A stretch of 64,000 bases of DNA from Paraburkholderia unamae (GTDB lineage: Bacteria; Pseudomonadota; Gammaproteobacteria; Burkholderiales; Burkholderiaceae). The notes below the pieces were generated by a model. The model made no database searches. It had not been told where the DNA came from and worked only from the letters and a program-made list of their open reading frames with translations. Every line of letters begins with the position of its first letter. The first letter of the stretch is position 1. Position numbers and translations under genes: made by a program. Location: the NCBI RefSeq assembly GCF_003268775.1, contig NZ_QLSU01000005.1:248001-312000 (forward strand), written 5' to 3'. Shown piece after piece: positions 9,096 to 19,108 of the stretch.

Positions 9096-9998
9096 TCAGG
9101 CCGGGAACACACCCGTGGACAGATAGCGGTCGCCGCGATCGCAGACGATGAACACGATCGTCGCGTTTTCGAGCTGGCGTGCAAGGCGGATCGCCACTTC
9201 GCAGGCACCGCCCGACGAAATCCCGGCAAAGATGCCTTCGACCGAAGCCAGACGCCGCGCCATGTTTTCGGCGGCGGCCTGGCTCACGTTTTCCACGCGA
9301 TCCACGCGGCTGCGGTCGAAAATCTTTGGCAGATAGGCTTCGGGCCACTTGCGAATGCCCGGAATACGCGAGCCCTCCTCGGGCTGCGCGCCGACGATCT
9401 CAATGGCCGGGTTCTTTTCCTTGAGGAACTGGGACGTGCCCATGATCGTGCCCGTGGTCCCCATCGACGAAACGAAGTGCGTGATGCGCCCTTCCGTGTC
9501 GCGCCAGATTTCCGGGCCGGTGGCCTCGTAGTGTGCAAGCGGATTGTCGGGATTGGCGAACTGGTCGAGGATGATGCCCTTGCCGTCGCGCTGCATTTGC
9601 TCGGCGAGGTCGCGCGCATATTCCATGCCGCCCTTCACCGGCGTGAGCATGATTTCCGCGCCATAAGCGGCCATGCTCTGGCGGCGCTCGACGGAGAGGT
9701 CCTCCGGCATGATGAGCACCATCTTGTAGCCGCGAATGGCCGCGGCCATCGCGAGCGCGATGCCCGTGTTGCCGCTCGTGGCTTCGATGAGCGTGTCGCC
9801 CGGCTTGATGCGGCCGCGCTCCTCGGCCTTGCGGATCATCGAGAGCGCCGGGCGGTCCTTCACCGATCCCGCCGGGTTATTGCCTTCCAGCTTGGCCAGA
9901 ATGACGTTGTTGCGGGCGCGGATTTCGTCGTCCGGCAGGCGGACGAGCTGCACGAGCGGGGTGTTGCCGATCGTGTCTTCAATGGTCTTGTAGGGCAT
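9096..9998 (-). CDS. cysM: Cysteine synthase B
   Basis: PLP-dependent O-acetylserine sulfhydrylase, 300 residues, the shorter CysM-type length. The PLP lysine is Lys47 in NPAGSVKDRPA. EATSGNTGIALAM provides the substrate/phosphate region and SSMGTTGTIMGTS the glycine-rich PLP phosphate loop. It makes cysteine from O-acetylserine and sulfide; CysM enzymes can also use thiosulfate. It is a single gene with its own terminator. Confidence 0.95.
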   Translation of the reverse strand: MPYKTIEDTIGNTPLVQLVRLPDDEIRARNNVILAKLEGNNPAGSVKDRPALSMIRKAEERGRIKPGDTLIEATSGNTGIALAMAAAIRGYKMVLIMPEDLSVERRQSMAAYGAEIMLTPVKGGMEYARDLAEQMQRDGKGIILDQFANPDNPLAHYEATGPEIWRDTEGRITHFVSSMGTTGTIMGTSQFLKEKNPAIEIVGAQPEEGSRIPGIRKWPEAYLPKIFDRSRVDRVENVSQAAAENMARRLASVEGIFAGISSGGACEVAIRLARQLENATIVFIVCDRGDRYLSTGVFPA

Positions 9999-10141
9999 GG
10001 GATGGCAGTAAGGCGCAATTACGTGATCCGTCGATTCTAAACCACGCGGGCCGCCGCCGCAGGGGACCCCTGATGCCGGTATGGACGTAAGCCGCCGTCA
10101 TTCCCTCCGTCTATGCCTGCGCACGTGCAGCGAGGCACTGC

Positions 10142-10166
10142 AAAAAGCCCGCGGCCGGGCCGCGGG
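10142..10166 (-). terminator. Terminator downstream of the comEA-like gene
   Basis: On the minus strand a GC-only stem (CCCGCGGC pairing with GCCGCGGG, loop of two to three bases) is followed by CTTTTT. It lies about 100 bases after the comEA-like stop. The rest of the gap 9999-10265 shows no gene. Confidence 0.8.
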
Positions 10167-10265
10167 TCAACGTCGCGGGTCAACCTCACCTGAGCGACAC
10201 CTGAAGGAGACTGCCGCCCCGCGACGGCGATGCACGACGCGCGGGGGCACAACGCAAGAAGACGC

Positions 10266-10628
10266 CTACTTCTTGACGGTCACGGTGGCCGGCTGCGGGG
10301 TACCCGCCTTCGCGGGCGTTGCCTGTGCAACCTTCGCCGGCTGGGTTGCCTGGGCCGCTTGGGCATTGGCCGGACCGACCGACAATCCTTCGGCCTGCAA
10401 ACGTTCGACGGTATGGCCGCCCAGGCCCTTCACGCGCTTGCCGAGGTCGGTGGCGTCCTTGTAGGGGCCGTGCGCGCCGCGCTCGTCGAGAATGGCCTTG
10501 GCGCGCGCGGGCCCGATGCCCTTGATGCCGCGTAGCGCGTCTTCGTTGGCGGTGTTGACGTCCACGGCCGCGAAGGCGTGACCGAATACGGCCAGAAGCG
10601 CGGCCGCCGCAAGGATTTTTCGGAACAT
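10266..10628 (-). CDS. ComEA-family helix-hairpin-helix DNA-binding protein
   Basis: A 120-residue secreted protein: signal peptide 1-19 (ends AFA), then two helix-hairpin-helix units, VDVNTANEDALRGIKGIGPARAKAIL and a second half ending KGLGGHTVERL. The tail is Ala/Gln/Pro/Lys-rich. ComEA-type proteins bind incoming double-stranded DNA in the periplasm during natural transformation; no other competence gene is nearby, so a role in DNA uptake is inference. It is a single gene, 73 bases from hldD, with a terminator downstream. Confidence 0.85.
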   Translation of the reverse strand: MFRKILAAAALLAVFGHAFAAVDVNTANEDALRGIKGIGPARAKAILDERGAHGPYKDATDLGKRVKGLGGHTVERLQAEGLSVGPANAQAAQATQPAKVAQATPAKAGTPQPATVTVKK

Positions 10629-10701
10629 GCTGGATCTCCCTGAAAACGCCGGCGACCATCGCCGGCGAGGAGAGTCCAGTTTATGAAGTCAGGGCTTCGC
10701 G

Positions 10702-11694
10702 TTACACCTGGCCAGAAAGCCAACGTACGTAACGATCCACACCTTCCTGCACCGTCAGGAACGGCGCGTCGTAGCCCGCGGCGCGCAGCTTCGACTGATC
10801 CGCCTGCGTGAAGCATTGATACTTGCCGCGCAGCGCGTCGGGAAACGGGATGTACTCGATCAGCCCTTCCTTCACCTGCTCCGCGAGCGTGAGCGCGGGC
10901 TTGCCTTCCATCGCACGCAGCGTGTTCACCACGCTCGTCGCGATGTCGTTGAAGGGCTGCGCGCGCCCGCTGCCCAGATTGAAGATGCCCGTCTTCTCCG
11001 GATGATCGAAGAAGAACAGGTTGACCTTCACCACGTCCTCCACCGAAACGAAGTCGCGCGTCTGCTCGCCCGGCGCGTAACCGTTGTACTCGCCGAACAG
11101 CTTCACGCGGCCTTCCGCGCGGAACTGGTTGAAGTTGTGGAACGCCACCGAAGCCATGCGCGCCTTGTGCGTCTCGCGCGGGCCGTACACGTTGAAGTAG
11201 CGAAAGCCCGCGATCTGGCTTTGCGCCGTGGGCAGCACGCGGCGAATGACCTGGTCGAACAGGAACTTCGAGTAGCCGTACACGTTGAGCGGCGCTTCCA
11301 CCTCGCGCTCCTCAACGAAGCGCGTCGAGCCGCCATAGATCGCCGCCGACGACGCATACAGGAACTGCACGCGCTGCGTGAGGCAGGTGTCGAGCACGGC
11401 GCGGCTATAACGGAAATTGTTGTCCATCATGTAGCGGCCGTCGGTTTCCATGGTGTCCGAACAGGCGCCTTCATGAAAAACCGCGCGCACGTCGCCGAAA
11501 TCGCCGCGCGTGAAGCGCTCGACGAACTCGGTCTTGTCGATATAGTCGTCGATCTCGCAATCGACGAGGTTCCTGAACTTGTCCGCGCGGGTGAGGTTGT
11601 CGACGGCGATGATGCGGTCTTCGCCGCGTTCGTTCAGCGCCTTGACGATGTTGCTGCCGATGAAGCCGGCCGCGCCGGTGACGATGAGGGTCAT
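10702..11694 (-). CDS. hldD: ADP-L-glycero-D-manno-heptose-6-epimerase
   Basis: Last step in making the ADP-heptose donor for the lipopolysaccharide inner core; also called RfaD/GmhD. 330 residues, NAD(P)-dependent short-chain dehydrogenase fold: the glycine motif GAAGFIGS is at 7-14 and the catalytic pair is Tyr139/Lys143 in [24 protein letters not shown] and DFVSVEDVV are typical of HldD. The frame is open to 11793, but [11 protein letters not shown] defines the start. It follows hldE1 and ugd on the same strand after a 117-base gap. Confidence 0.96.
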   Translation of the reverse strand: MTLIVTGAAGFIGSNIVKALNERGEDRIIAVDNLTRADKFRNLVDCEIDDYIDKTEFVERFTRGDFGDVRAVFHEGACSDTMETDGRYMMDNNFRYSRAVLDTCLTQRVQFLYASSAAIYGGSTRFVEEREVEAPLNVYGYSKFLFDQVIRRVLPTAQSQIAGFRYFNVYGPRETHKARMASVAFHNFNQFRAEGRVKLFGEYNGYAPGEQTRDFVSVEDVVKVNLFFFDHPEKTGIFNLGSGRAQPFNDIATSVVNTLRAMEGKPALTLAEQVKEGLIEYIPFPDALRGKYQCFTQADQSKLRAAGYDAPFLTVQEGVDRYVRWLSGQV

Positions 11695-11811
11695 GATAGG
11701 TCTGCGGTGACGAGGTTCACGCGATGTTGATACGAGGTTGACCCACAACCGGGAAAACTCTCCAGAAATCCCGGCCGGAGCCGCGGGCGCCATGCGCCCG
11801 TGCGCGGAACG

Positions 11812-12804
11812 TTATTGAAAGAGTTCGTCGTAGTCGACGGTGGCCGTACCGAGCTTGCCGACCACGATGCCGGCCGCGCGGTTCGCGAGCGCCACGCACT
11901 CGACGAGCGGCAATCCCGCGCCGAGCATGGCGGCAACGGTTGCGATCACCGTGTCGCCGGCGCCCGAGACATCATACACTTCGCGCGCATCGGCCGCCGC
12001 GTGCAGCACGCCGGCCTCGGAAAAGAGCGTCATACCCTCTTCCGAGCGCGTGAGCAGCAGCGCGTCGAGTTGCAGTTCGCGGCGCAGCTTCGTCACGCGC
12101 GCGAGCAGGTCCTCTTCCGACTTCCACGTGCCGACCACTTCGCGCAGTTCCGCGCGATTCGGCGTGATGAGGCTCGCGCCGTGATAGCGCTCCCAGTCGT
12201 CGCCCTTCGGATCGACGAGCACCGCCTTGCCCGCGGCGCGCGCCTTCGAGATCATCTGCGTGACGTGCGTGAGGCCGCCCTTCGCATAGTCCGACATGAG
12301 GATCACGTCGTGCGTGGGCAGGAGCGCGTCGAAGCGTGCGAGGCCCGAGAGCAGCACCTCGTGCGCGGGCGTGTTCTCGAAGTCCACGCGCAGGAGCTGC
12401 TGCTGGCGCGAGAGCACGCGCAGCTTGATGGTGGTCGGCAGCGCGGGATCGCGCTCCAGGTACGCATCCACGTGGCTCTCGCCGAGCAGGGCGACGATGC
12501 GCTCGCCGGGCTCGTCGTGGCCTACCACGCACAGCAGGCCCGCATGGGCGCCGAGCGCCGCCGCGTTGCGCGCCACGTTCGCCGCGCCGCCAAGGCGGTC
12601 TTCCTGGCGCTGCACGTGCACGACCGGCACCGGCGCTTCGGGCGAAATGCGGTTGACGTCGCCGAACCAGTAGCGGTCGAGCATGACGTCACCCACCACC
12701 AGCACGCGCGAGTTCGCGAGCGTCTCGCGCGGCACGACGCGCACATCGGGCGCGATCGTGGCGGCAAGCGTGGTTTCAGGCCGCGGAGTTAGCGAGATTG
12801 ACAT
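11812..12804 (-). CDS. hldE1: D-glycero-beta-D-manno-heptose-7-phosphate kinase (RfaE domain I)
   Basis: PfkB-family sugar kinase that phosphorylates heptose-7-phosphate at C1 on the way to ADP-heptose. 330 residues, N-terminal motif [29 protein letters not shown] substrate loop, and C-terminal [16 protein letters not shown] with the catalytic Asp. E. coli HldE carries a second, nucleotidyltransferase domain. That domain is absent here, so the adenylyltransferase (RfaE domain II) must be encoded elsewhere. The ATG at 12804 is preferred over a TTG at 12831; it overlaps the end of ugd by 29 bases, which suggests coupling. Confidence 0.93.
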   Translation of the reverse strand: MSISLTPRPETTLAATIAPDVRVVPRETLANSRVLVVGDVMLDRYWFGDVNRISPEAPVPVVHVQRQEDRLGGAANVARNAAALGAHAGLLCVVGHDEPGERIVALLGESHVDAYLERDPALPTTIKLRVLSRQQQLLRVDFENTPAHEVLLSGLARFDALLPTHDVILMSDYAKGGLTHVTQMISKARAAGKAVLVDPKGDDWERYHGASLITPNRAELREVVGTWKSEEDLLARVTKLRRELQLDALLLTRSEEGMTLFSEAGVLHAAADAREVYDVSGAGDTVIATVAAMLGAGLPLVECVALANRAAGIVVGKLGTATVDYDELFQ

Positions 12805-14173
12805 GGGGCCGCCCAATCGAATGATAGTCAATGCCCAGTTCCGCCATCGCGTCGGGCTCGTAGAGATTGCGTCCGTCGAAGATACGCGGCGTCTTGAGCA
12901 CCTTCTTCAGGTGTGCGAAATCGGGCGCCTTGAACGCGGTCCATTCGGTCACGATCACAAGCGCGTCCGCGCCCGTGAGCGCGTCGTCCTGGTTCGCCGC
13001 GAACGTGAGGCGCGCATGCTGCTCGGGCGCTTCGGCGAGATCGAGCGCGAACACGCGCTTCGCTTCGTCGGCCGCGACCGGATCCCACGCCGCCACCGTC
13101 GCGCCGCGCGCGAGCAGATCGGCGATCAGGCGTCGGCTCGGCGCCTCGCGCATGTCGTCGGTGTTCGGCTTGAACGCAAGCCCCCACACGGCGAAATGCC
13201 TGCCCGCGAGGTCTTCGCCGCACTGCGTGACGATCTTCCTCACAAGCACTTCCTTCTGCCCGTGATTGACGTCCTCGACCGCTTCGAGAATGCGCAGGTT
13301 CTGGCCCGACTCCGCACCCGTGCGGATCAGCGCCTGCACGTCCTTCGGGAAGCACGAGCCGCCATAGCCGCAGCCCGCATAGAGAAAGTGATAGCCGATG
13401 CGCGGATCGGAGCCGATGCCGCGGCGCACCGACTCGATGTCGGCGCCCACGCGGTCGGCGAGATTGGCCATCTCGTTCATGAACGAGATGCGCGTGGCGA
13501 GCATGGCGTTGGCCGCGTACTTCGTGAATTCGGCGGAGCGCACGTCCATGTAGATCGTGCGTTCGTGGTTGCGGTTGAACGGCGCGTAGAGGCGCTTCAT
13601 CTTTTCGCGCGCGGTGTTGCCGTTCTCGTCTTCGTCGATACCGATGATGATGCGGTCCGGGCGCATGAAGTCGTCCACGGCCGCGCCTTCTTTCAGGAAC
13701 TCGGGGTTCGAGACGACCGAGAAACGATGGTCCGCGCTCTGCGCGAGGCCGCGTTTCGCGAGTTCTTCGGCGAGCACGCCCTGCACGCGCTGCGCCGTGC
13801 CGACCGGCACCGTCGACTTGTCGACGATTACCTTGAAACCGTTCATGTAGCGGCCGATGCTGCGCGCCGCTTCGAGCACGTATTGCAGATCCGCCGAGCC
13901 GTCTTCGTCGGGCGGCGTGCCCACGGCGATGAATTGCACGTCGCCGTGTTCGACGCTGGCCGCGATGTCGGTGGAGAACGTGATGCGTCCGGCCGCGCGG
14001 TTGCGCGCGATGAGTTCGAGCAGGCCCGGCTCGTGAATCGGCACGCCGCCGCCGTTGAGAATGTCGATCTTGCGCGGATCGACATCGAGACAAAACACGT
14101 CGTGGCCGATTTCGGCAAGGCACGCACCGGTAACGAGGCCGACGTAGCCGGTACCGATAATGGTGATCTTCAT
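12776..14173 (-). CDS. ugd: UDP-glucose 6-dehydrogenase
   Basis: Oxidises UDP-glucose to UDP-glucuronate with two NAD, feeding polysaccharides and, in Burkholderia, 4-amino-4-deoxy-arabinose decoration of lipid A. 465 residues. The N-terminal Rossmann motif is [20 protein letters not shown] at 7-26. The catalytic Cys274 sits in [13 protein letters not shown]. The C-terminal UDP-binding domain contains [17 protein letters not shown]. It lies between lapB and hldE1 in an envelope gene cluster, all on the minus strand. Confidence 0.96.
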   Translation of the reverse strand: MKITIIGTGYVGLVTGACLAEIGHDVFCLDVDPRKIDILNGGGVPIHEPGLLELIARNRAAGRITFSTDIAASVEHGDVQFIAVGTPPDEDGSADLQYVLEAARSIGRYMNGFKVIVDKSTVPVGTAQRVQGVLAEELAKRGLAQSADHRFSVVSNPEFLKEGAAVDDFMRPDRIIIGIDEDENGNTAREKMKRLYAPFNRNHERTIYMDVRSAEFTKYAANAMLATRISFMNEMANLADRVGADIESVRRGIGSDPRIGYHFLYAGCGYGGSCFPKDVQALIRTGAESGQNLRILEAVEDVNHGQKEVLVRKIVTQCGEDLAGRHFAVWGLAFKPNTDDMREAPSRRLIADLLARGATVAAWDPVAADEAKRVFALDLAEAPEQHARLTFAANQDDALTGADALVIVTEWTAFKAPDFAHLKKVLKTPRIFDGRNLYEPDAMAELGIDYHSIGRPHVNLANSAA

Positions 14174-14248
14174 AGGCGCTCCGGTGACAGATGCTGATGA
14201 GATGGAATGACTGAGGGCGCGCCAGGCTCGGCGCGCCCCACCCTGGAC

Positions 14249-15424
14249 TCAGCTCGAAGCGGGCACCGGCTCGACGCGACGCGGCGCATAGGTTTCCCAG
14301 CCGCTGCATCCCGGGCACTGCCAGTAGAAGAGGCGCGCCCGGAAGCCGCAATTCTGGCAGGTATAGCGTGGCAGATTCTTGGTGCGCTGCTGGAGCAGCT
14401 TGCGCATCAACTCGAGTTCGCTGCGGCGCGGCTCTTCGGCCGTAGCCTGCTGGGCCTCGAGCAGGCGCGCCATGCCGGCGAGGTTCGGCGACTTCTGCAT
14501 CTGCGTGCGGGCGAGCGCGTGCGCGGCATCGGCGCCACGCAGCTCGGCCACGTATTTATAGGCCACGTCGAGCAGATCGTTCGACGGATAGGCATCGACC
14601 CACGTGGTGAGCAGCTGGGCGCCCTCTTCCGCGCGGCCCAGCGTCTCATAGGCCTTCATGACCTTCTCGGCCACGAGCGGCAGATACGCGGGATTCTGCG
14701 CCTCGACTGCGCGCCAGTGGGCAAGCGCGGTTTCGGCCGCACCGCTGGCCGCATCGACATCGCCCGCGAGGATCGTCGCGCGCACGTTCTGCGCATTGGC
14801 CTTGAGCGCGAGCGCGAGCTGGCGCCGCGCCTCGTCGGCCTTCTTCTGCTGGAGCGCTTCCTGCGCGAGCTCGCAATGGAACTGCGCGATCTCCAGGTCG
14901 AGCGACGCCGCGCCCATGGTTTCGAGCCCGCGCGCGGTCTCGATGCAGCGGTTCCAGTCCTTCTCGATCTCGTAGATCGCGAGGAGCGCGCGCTGCGCGC
15001 CGAGCGCGAAGTCGCCCGACTTGAGCTTGCCGAAGGTTTCCTCCGCGCGGTCGAGCATGCCCGCCTTGAGGAAGTCCTGGCCGAGTTCATAGAGCGCATG
15101 ATCGCGCTCGTTCACGGGCAGGTCCGAGCGCGAGAGCAGATTCTGATGCACGCGGATCGCGCGGTCTGTCTCGCCGCGGCGGCGAAACAGATTGCCGAGC
15201 GCGAAGTGCAGTTCGACGGTTTCAGGGTCGAGCTTGGCGACCTCGATGAACGCGTCGATGGCCTTGTCCGGCTGCTCGTTGAGCAGGAAGTTCAGGCCGC
15301 GAAAATACGAGCGCGGCAAATTGGCGCTTTCGGAAAGCAATGCTTTCAGATCGTAGCGCGACGCCATCCAGCCGAGTGCGAAAGCCACGGGAATGACGAG
15401 GAGCCACCAGAAATCGAGATCCAT
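14249..15424 (-). CDS. lapB: Lipopolysaccharide assembly protein B
   Basis: Membrane-anchored TPR protein (YciM/LapB). In E. coli it works with FtsH to control LpxC turnover and so lipopolysaccharide amount. 391 residues: an N-terminal membrane helix at about 4-20 (FWWLLVIPVAFALGW), a series of TPR units, and a C-terminal rubredoxin-like metal site with Cys356, Cys359, Cys370 and Cys373 (CQNC and CPGC). All of these match the family. It follows lapA with a 63-base gap on the same strand. Confidence 0.93.
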   Translation of the reverse strand: MDLDFWWLLVIPVAFALGWMASRYDLKALLSESANLPRSYFRGLNFLLNEQPDKAIDAFIEVAKLDPETVELHFALGNLFRRRGETDRAIRVHQNLLSRSDLPVNERDHALYELGQDFLKAGMLDRAEETFGKLKSGDFALGAQRALLAIYEIEKDWNRCIETARGLETMGAASLDLEIAQFHCELAQEALQQKKADEARRQLALALKANAQNVRATILAGDVDAASGAAETALAHWRAVEAQNPAYLPLVAEKVMKAYETLGRAEEGAQLLTTWVDAYPSNDLLDVAYKYVAELRGADAAHALARTQMQKSPNLAGMARLLEAQQATAEEPRRSELELMRKLLQQRTKNLPRYTCQNCGFRARLFYWQCPGCSGWETYAPRRVEPVPASS

Positions 15425-15487
15425 GCGAGCGATGGTGTGAACGGGAAAACAGCCGCACGCTCAAGGCGCGCGGCACGATAAAACCAG

Positions 15488-15781
15488 TCAGATGAGCGGC
15501 GGCAACGGCGGCTCCGCGCTCGGCGCGGGCGTTTCACGCACGGCGCGCAAATCGCGTTTGAGGCGCCCATTTTCCATGCGCAACCGGAACACGCCGGGCA
15601 GCGCGGAAAGCAGCCCCGCCAGCAGCCCCACGACGAAAAACGCGAGGCCGATCAGGATCAGCGGAGCCTGCCACGAATACCCGGCAAGAAAGTTCAGCGT
15701 CGCGGTTTGCGTGTTGGCGAGCGCGAGCACGAGCAGCAGCACGAACACCAGCACACGGATCACCCAGGCGATCAATCTCAT
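15488..15781 (-). CDS. lapA: LapA family inner-membrane protein
   Basis: A 97-residue protein with two membrane helices (about residues 4-22 and 38-62) and a short charged C-terminus, matching the LapA domain (DUF1049). It lies directly upstream of lapB, the pairing seen in E. coli. The start MRLIAWVIRVLVF is chosen; the longer frame to 15940 adds a basic, non-membrane N-terminus unlike the family. Its promoter should lie between 15782 and the ihfB terminator. Confidence 0.85.
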   Translation of the reverse strand: MRLIAWVIRVLVFVLLLVLALANTQTATLNFLAGYSWQAPLILIGLAFFVVGLLAGLLSALPGVFRLRMENGRLKRDLRAVRETPAPSAEPPLPPLI

Positions 15782-15973
15782 TGAAGGATTCTCTTGGCAG
15801 TTGCAAAAGACCCCAGCGAGCACCGGCCAAGCCGGATTGTTGCGCCGCAGCACAAGCCACGCCGAAGTGTCCCGTATTGTAATTGAACGGCCCGCGCCCC
15901 GGCACCTGCCCGCAAACCGGGAGCAGGATCGAAACGGCACACCGGGACAAAGCGCGTCGAAAAGGCGCAGACG

Positions 15974-16011
15974 AAAAAAAAGCGCCGGGGTTGTTCACCC
16001 CGGCGCTTTTT
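15974..16011 (-). terminator. Terminator downstream of ihfB
   Basis: A 10-bp stem AGCGCCGGGG/CCCCGGCGCT with a 7-base loop is followed on the minus strand by about eight T. It ends the cmk-rpsA-ihfB transcript. The other strand also has a four-T run, but no plus-strand gene needs it. Confidence 0.92.
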
Positions 16012-16086
16012 ACCGGTCCATGCGTTCTGGCCATCTGGCATTGACCGCCGACGATCGCAGTCGCCCGATCGAAATCGATCGAACGC

Positions 16087-16410
16087 TTACAGGTCGTCGT
16101 CCGGCTCGTCCGCCTTCAGCGGCTCGCCCGAATTACGGTCCACGCGCTCGCGCAACTCCTTGCCAGGCTTGAAGTGCGGCACGAACTTCTCAGGCACCAG
16201 CACCTTTTCACCCGACTTGGGATTGCGACCGACGCGCGACGGCCGACGATTCAGGCCGAAGCTGCCAAAGCCGCGAATTTCGATGCGATGGCCCTTGGCA
16301 AGCGCCTCGGACATCGCATCGAGCATCGTCTTGACCGCGAAATCCGCATCCTTGAGGACAAGTTGCGGAAATCGCGTAGCCAGCTGCGCGACCAATTCAG
16401 ATTTGGTCAT
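16087..16410 (-). CDS. ihfB: Integration host factor subunit beta
   Basis: DNA-bending nucleoid protein, partner of IhfA. 107 residues, slightly longer than E. coli IhfB because of an acidic C-terminal tail (EPDDDL). It starts [15 protein letters not shown], has the DNA-minor-groove arm [15 protein letters not shown] around residues 61-75, and [13 protein letters not shown]. It is the last gene of the cmk-rpsA-ihfB cluster, 25 bases after rpsA, the same neighbourhood as in E. coli. Confidence 0.96.
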   Translation of the reverse strand: MTKSELVAQLATRFPQLVLKDADFAVKTMLDAMSEALAKGHRIEIRGFGSFGLNRRPSRVGRNPKSGEKVLVPEKFVPHFKPGKELRERVDRNSGEPLKADEPDDDL

Positions 16411-16435
16411 ACTTCAGCTTGCCCCCGTTTGAGGC

Positions 16436-18148
16436 TTACTGGTTCTGGCCGTCGAGCTTGGCCTTCAGCAGCGCGCCGAGGTTGGTCGTGCCGGTGGCAG
16501 CCGCACCCGTGTCCGACGACATGCTGCGCAGGGCTTCCTGCGTCTCGGCCGAATCCTTCGCCTTGATCGACAGGTTGATGCCACGCGACTTGCGATCGAT
16601 GTTGATGATCATCGCGTTGACCTTGTCGCCTTCCTTCAGCACGTTGCGAGCATCTTCCACGCGGTCTTGCGCGATTTCCGAAGCACGCAGGTAGCCTTCG
16701 ACATCGGCATTCAGGGTGATAACTGCACCCTTTGCGTCGACCGACTTGACCACGCCGTCAACCGTCGAGCCCTTGTCGTTGACAGCAACGAAGTTGCTGA
16801 ACGGGTCGCCTTCGAGCTGCTTGATGCCGAGCGAGATGCGTTCCTTCTCGACGTCGATGCCCAGAACCACGGCTTCGACTTCGTCGCCCTTCTTGTACTT
16901 GCGAACGGCTTCTTCGCCGGTTTCCGACCACGACAGGTCCGAAAGGTGAACCAGACCGTCGATGCCGCCAGGCAGACCGATGAAGACGCCGAAGTCGGTG
17001 ATCGACTTGATTGCGCCTTGCAGCTTGTCGCCCTTCTTGAAGTTGCGGCTGAAGTCATCCCACGGATTCGGCTTGCATTGCTTCATGCCGAGCGAGATGC
17101 GGCGGCGGTCTTCGTCGATCTCGAGGACCATGACTTCGACTTCGTCGCCCAGCTGGACAACCTTCGACGGCGCAACGTTCTTGTTGGTCCAGTCCATTTC
17201 CGACACGTGAACCAGGCCTTCGATGCCCGATTCGACTTCGACGAACGCGCCGTAGTCGGTGATGTTCGTGACCTTGCCGAACAGGCGCGTGCCCGACGGG
17301 TAACGGCGCGAGATGCCTTCCCACGGATCGTCGCCCAGTTGCTTGATACCGAGCGAAACGCGGTTCTTTTCCTGGTCGAACTTGAGGATCTTGGCGGTGA
17401 CTTCCTGGCCAACCGACAGGACTTCCGACGGGTGACGCACGCGACGCCATGCGATGTCGGTGATGTGCAGCAGGCCGTCGATGCCGCCGAGGTCCACGAA
17501 CGCGCCGTAGTCGGTGATGTTCTTGACCACGCCGTTGACGATCGCGCCTTCCTTCAGCGTTTCGAGCAGCTTTGCGCGCTCTTCGCCTTGGGTCGCTTCG
17601 ATCACTGCGCGGCGCGACAGCACGACGTTGTTACGCTTGCGGTCGAGCTTGATGACGCGGAATTCGAGCGTCTTGCCTTCGTACGGCGTCGTGTCCTTGA
17701 CCGGACGCGTGTCGACGAGCGAACCCGGCAGGAACGCGCGGATGCCGTTGACCATGACGGTCATGCCGCCCTTGACCTTGCCCGTGATCGTGCCGGTCAC
17801 GAGTTCGTTGTTGTCGAGAGCCTTTTCCAGCGACAGCCACGAAGCGAGACGCTTCGCCTTGTCGCGCGACAGGATGGTGTCGCCGTAGCCGTTTTCCAGC
17901 GCGTCGATCGCGACGGAAACGAAGTCGCCCGCCTGCACTTCCACTTCACCCGCGTCGTTCAGGAATTCTTCGAGCGGAATATAGGCTTCGGACTTGAGAC
18001 CAGCGTTGACGACCACGAAGTTGTGGTCAACGCGCACGACTTCGGCGGAGATCACTTCGCCGGCGCGCATGTCTTGGCGGGTCAGCGACTCTTCGAACAG
18101 AGCCGCAAAAGATTCGGTATTCGGGGTGGAGGTTTGCAGGTCGGACAT
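16436..18148 (-). CDS. rpsA: 30S ribosomal protein S1
   Basis: RNA-binding ribosomal protein that draws structured or weakly leadered mRNAs onto the small subunit. 570 residues with six S1 OB-fold repeats; the repeat hallmark [15 protein letters not shown] and its variants ([42 protein letters not shown]) recur about every 87 residues. The start is [14 protein letters not shown]; an in-frame ATG at 18166 is less likely. No Shine-Dalgarno sequence is visible before either, as for E. coli rpsA, which is autoregulated. Conserved cmk-rpsA-ihfB order. Confidence 0.97.
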   Translation of the reverse strand: MSDLQTSTPNTESFAALFEESLTRQDMRAGEVISAEVVRVDHNFVVVNAGLKSEAYIPLEEFLNDAGEVEVQAGDFVSVAIDALENGYGDTILSRDKAKRLASWLSLEKALDNNELVTGTITGKVKGGMTVMVNGIRAFLPGSLVDTRPVKDTTPYEGKTLEFRVIKLDRKRNNVVLSRRAVIEATQGEERAKLLETLKEGAIVNGVVKNITDYGAFVDLGGIDGLLHITDIAWRRVRHPSEVLSVGQEVTAKILKFDQEKNRVSLGIKQLGDDPWEGISRRYPSGTRLFGKVTNITDYGAFVEVESGIEGLVHVSEMDWTNKNVAPSKVVQLGDEVEVMVLEIDEDRRRISLGMKQCKPNPWDDFSRNFKKGDKLQGAIKSITDFGVFIGLPGGIDGLVHLSDLSWSETGEEAVRKYKKGDEVEAVVLGIDVEKERISLGIKQLEGDPFSNFVAVNDKGSTVDGVVKSVDAKGAVITLNADVEGYLRASEIAQDRVEDARNVLKEGDKVNAMIINIDRKSRGINLSIKAKDSAETQEALRSMSSDTGAAATGTTNLGALLKAKLDGQNQ

Positions 18149-18334
18149 AAAAATCTGGATTTGCATGGTTTCTGCTGCCGGTGCAGCCAGTATTGGCTGG
18201 TTAGGCGTTGAGGCCGGAGCGCTTACGTTCGCGGCGCAGATGCAAAAGCCACACGGGGTTAAAGGGTTAAGACACGCCCTGCTTCCCAGCAGGGCACCAC
18301 TACGTTTACTGCAACTGCTCTACTGCATGCTTTC
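18149..18334 (-). promoter_or_regulatory. Structured rpsA leader
   Basis: The 186 bases between cmk and rpsA hold two perfect inverted repeats: GCCCTGC/GCAGGGC (18277-18296) and CAGCCA/TGGCTG (18184-18199, four-base loop), but no Shine-Dalgarno sequence before the rpsA ATG. The first hairpin lacks a T tract, so it is not a standard terminator. This fits a folded leader for control by S1 itself; that role is inferred from the E. coli case. Confidence 0.45.
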
Positions 18335-19045
18335 TTACTGCGATTTGCCGTGCGCCTCTACGTGACGCGCTGACAAGCCCTGATACCACTGCACGACCTG
18401 TTCGACCGCCTGGTCGATGGACAGCGCCGAGGTATCCAGCAGCTTCGCATCCGCTGCGGGCTTGAGCGGCGCGGCTGCACGATTACTATCGCGCGCGTCG
18501 CGTTCACGCAAATCCCGGAGCAAGTCATCCATATTAGCAGAAAATCCTTTTTGGATCAATTGCTTATACCGGCGTGCCGCGCGGGCCTCCACGCTGGCCG
18601 TCAGGAACACCTTCAGACCGGCGTCCGGGAAGATCACCGTGCCCATGTCGCGGCCGTCGGCGACGAGCCCGGGGAGCTTGCGAAACGCCCGCTGGCGCGC
18701 CACCAGCGCGGCGCGCACGGATGGATGTGCAGCGATCATCGAGGCCCGGTTGCCGACTTCCTCGGCGCGGATTTCGTTCGAAACGTCAACGCCGTCGAGC
18801 TGCGCGAGCCCTTCGCGGAACGTGATATGGAGATCGTCGATCAGCTTCGCAAGGCCTTCGGCGTCGTCGGGCGCGATCGTATAGCGCACGCTCGCGAGCG
18901 CGGCCAGACGATACAGCGCGCCGCTGTCGAGCAGGTGGAAGCCCAGGTGCGCGGCGAGCAGCGCGGCCACGGTGCCCTTGCCGGAAGCGGTCGGGCCGTC
19001 GATCGTGATGACGGGCGTCGGATAAAAGGGACGAGTCGGTTTCAT
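18335..19045 (-). CDS. cmk: Cytidylate kinase
   Basis: Phosphorylates CMP and dCMP. 236 residues. The P-loop is in [18 protein letters not shown] near residue 15, the acceptor-binding LDSGALYR follows near 36, and [24 protein letters not shown] is the CMP-binding/lid region typical of Cmk. It sits between aroA (63-base gap) and rpsA on the minus strand, as in many proteobacteria. Confidence 0.96.
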   Translation of the reverse strand: MKPTRPFYPTPVITIDGPTASGKGTVAALLAAHLGFHLLDSGALYRLAALASVRYTIAPDDAEGLAKLIDDLHITFREGLAQLDGVDVSNEIRAEEVGNRASMIAAHPSVRAALVARQRAFRKLPGLVADGRDMGTVIFPDAGLKVFLTASVEARAARRYKQLIQKGFSANMDDLLRDLRERDARDSNRAAAPLKPAADAKLLDTSALSIDQAVEQVVQWYQGLSARHVEAHGKSQ

Positions 19046-19108
19046 GCGGCGGTCGGTCTCATGCAGCGGACCGTCCAGCGACAGTCCGGCTGCGAAAAAT
19101 CAGCAAAA

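Noticed and set aside
16667..18211. Long plus-strand frame across rpsA
   Set aside because: Antisense shadow; the minus strand encodes unmistakable S1 repeats.
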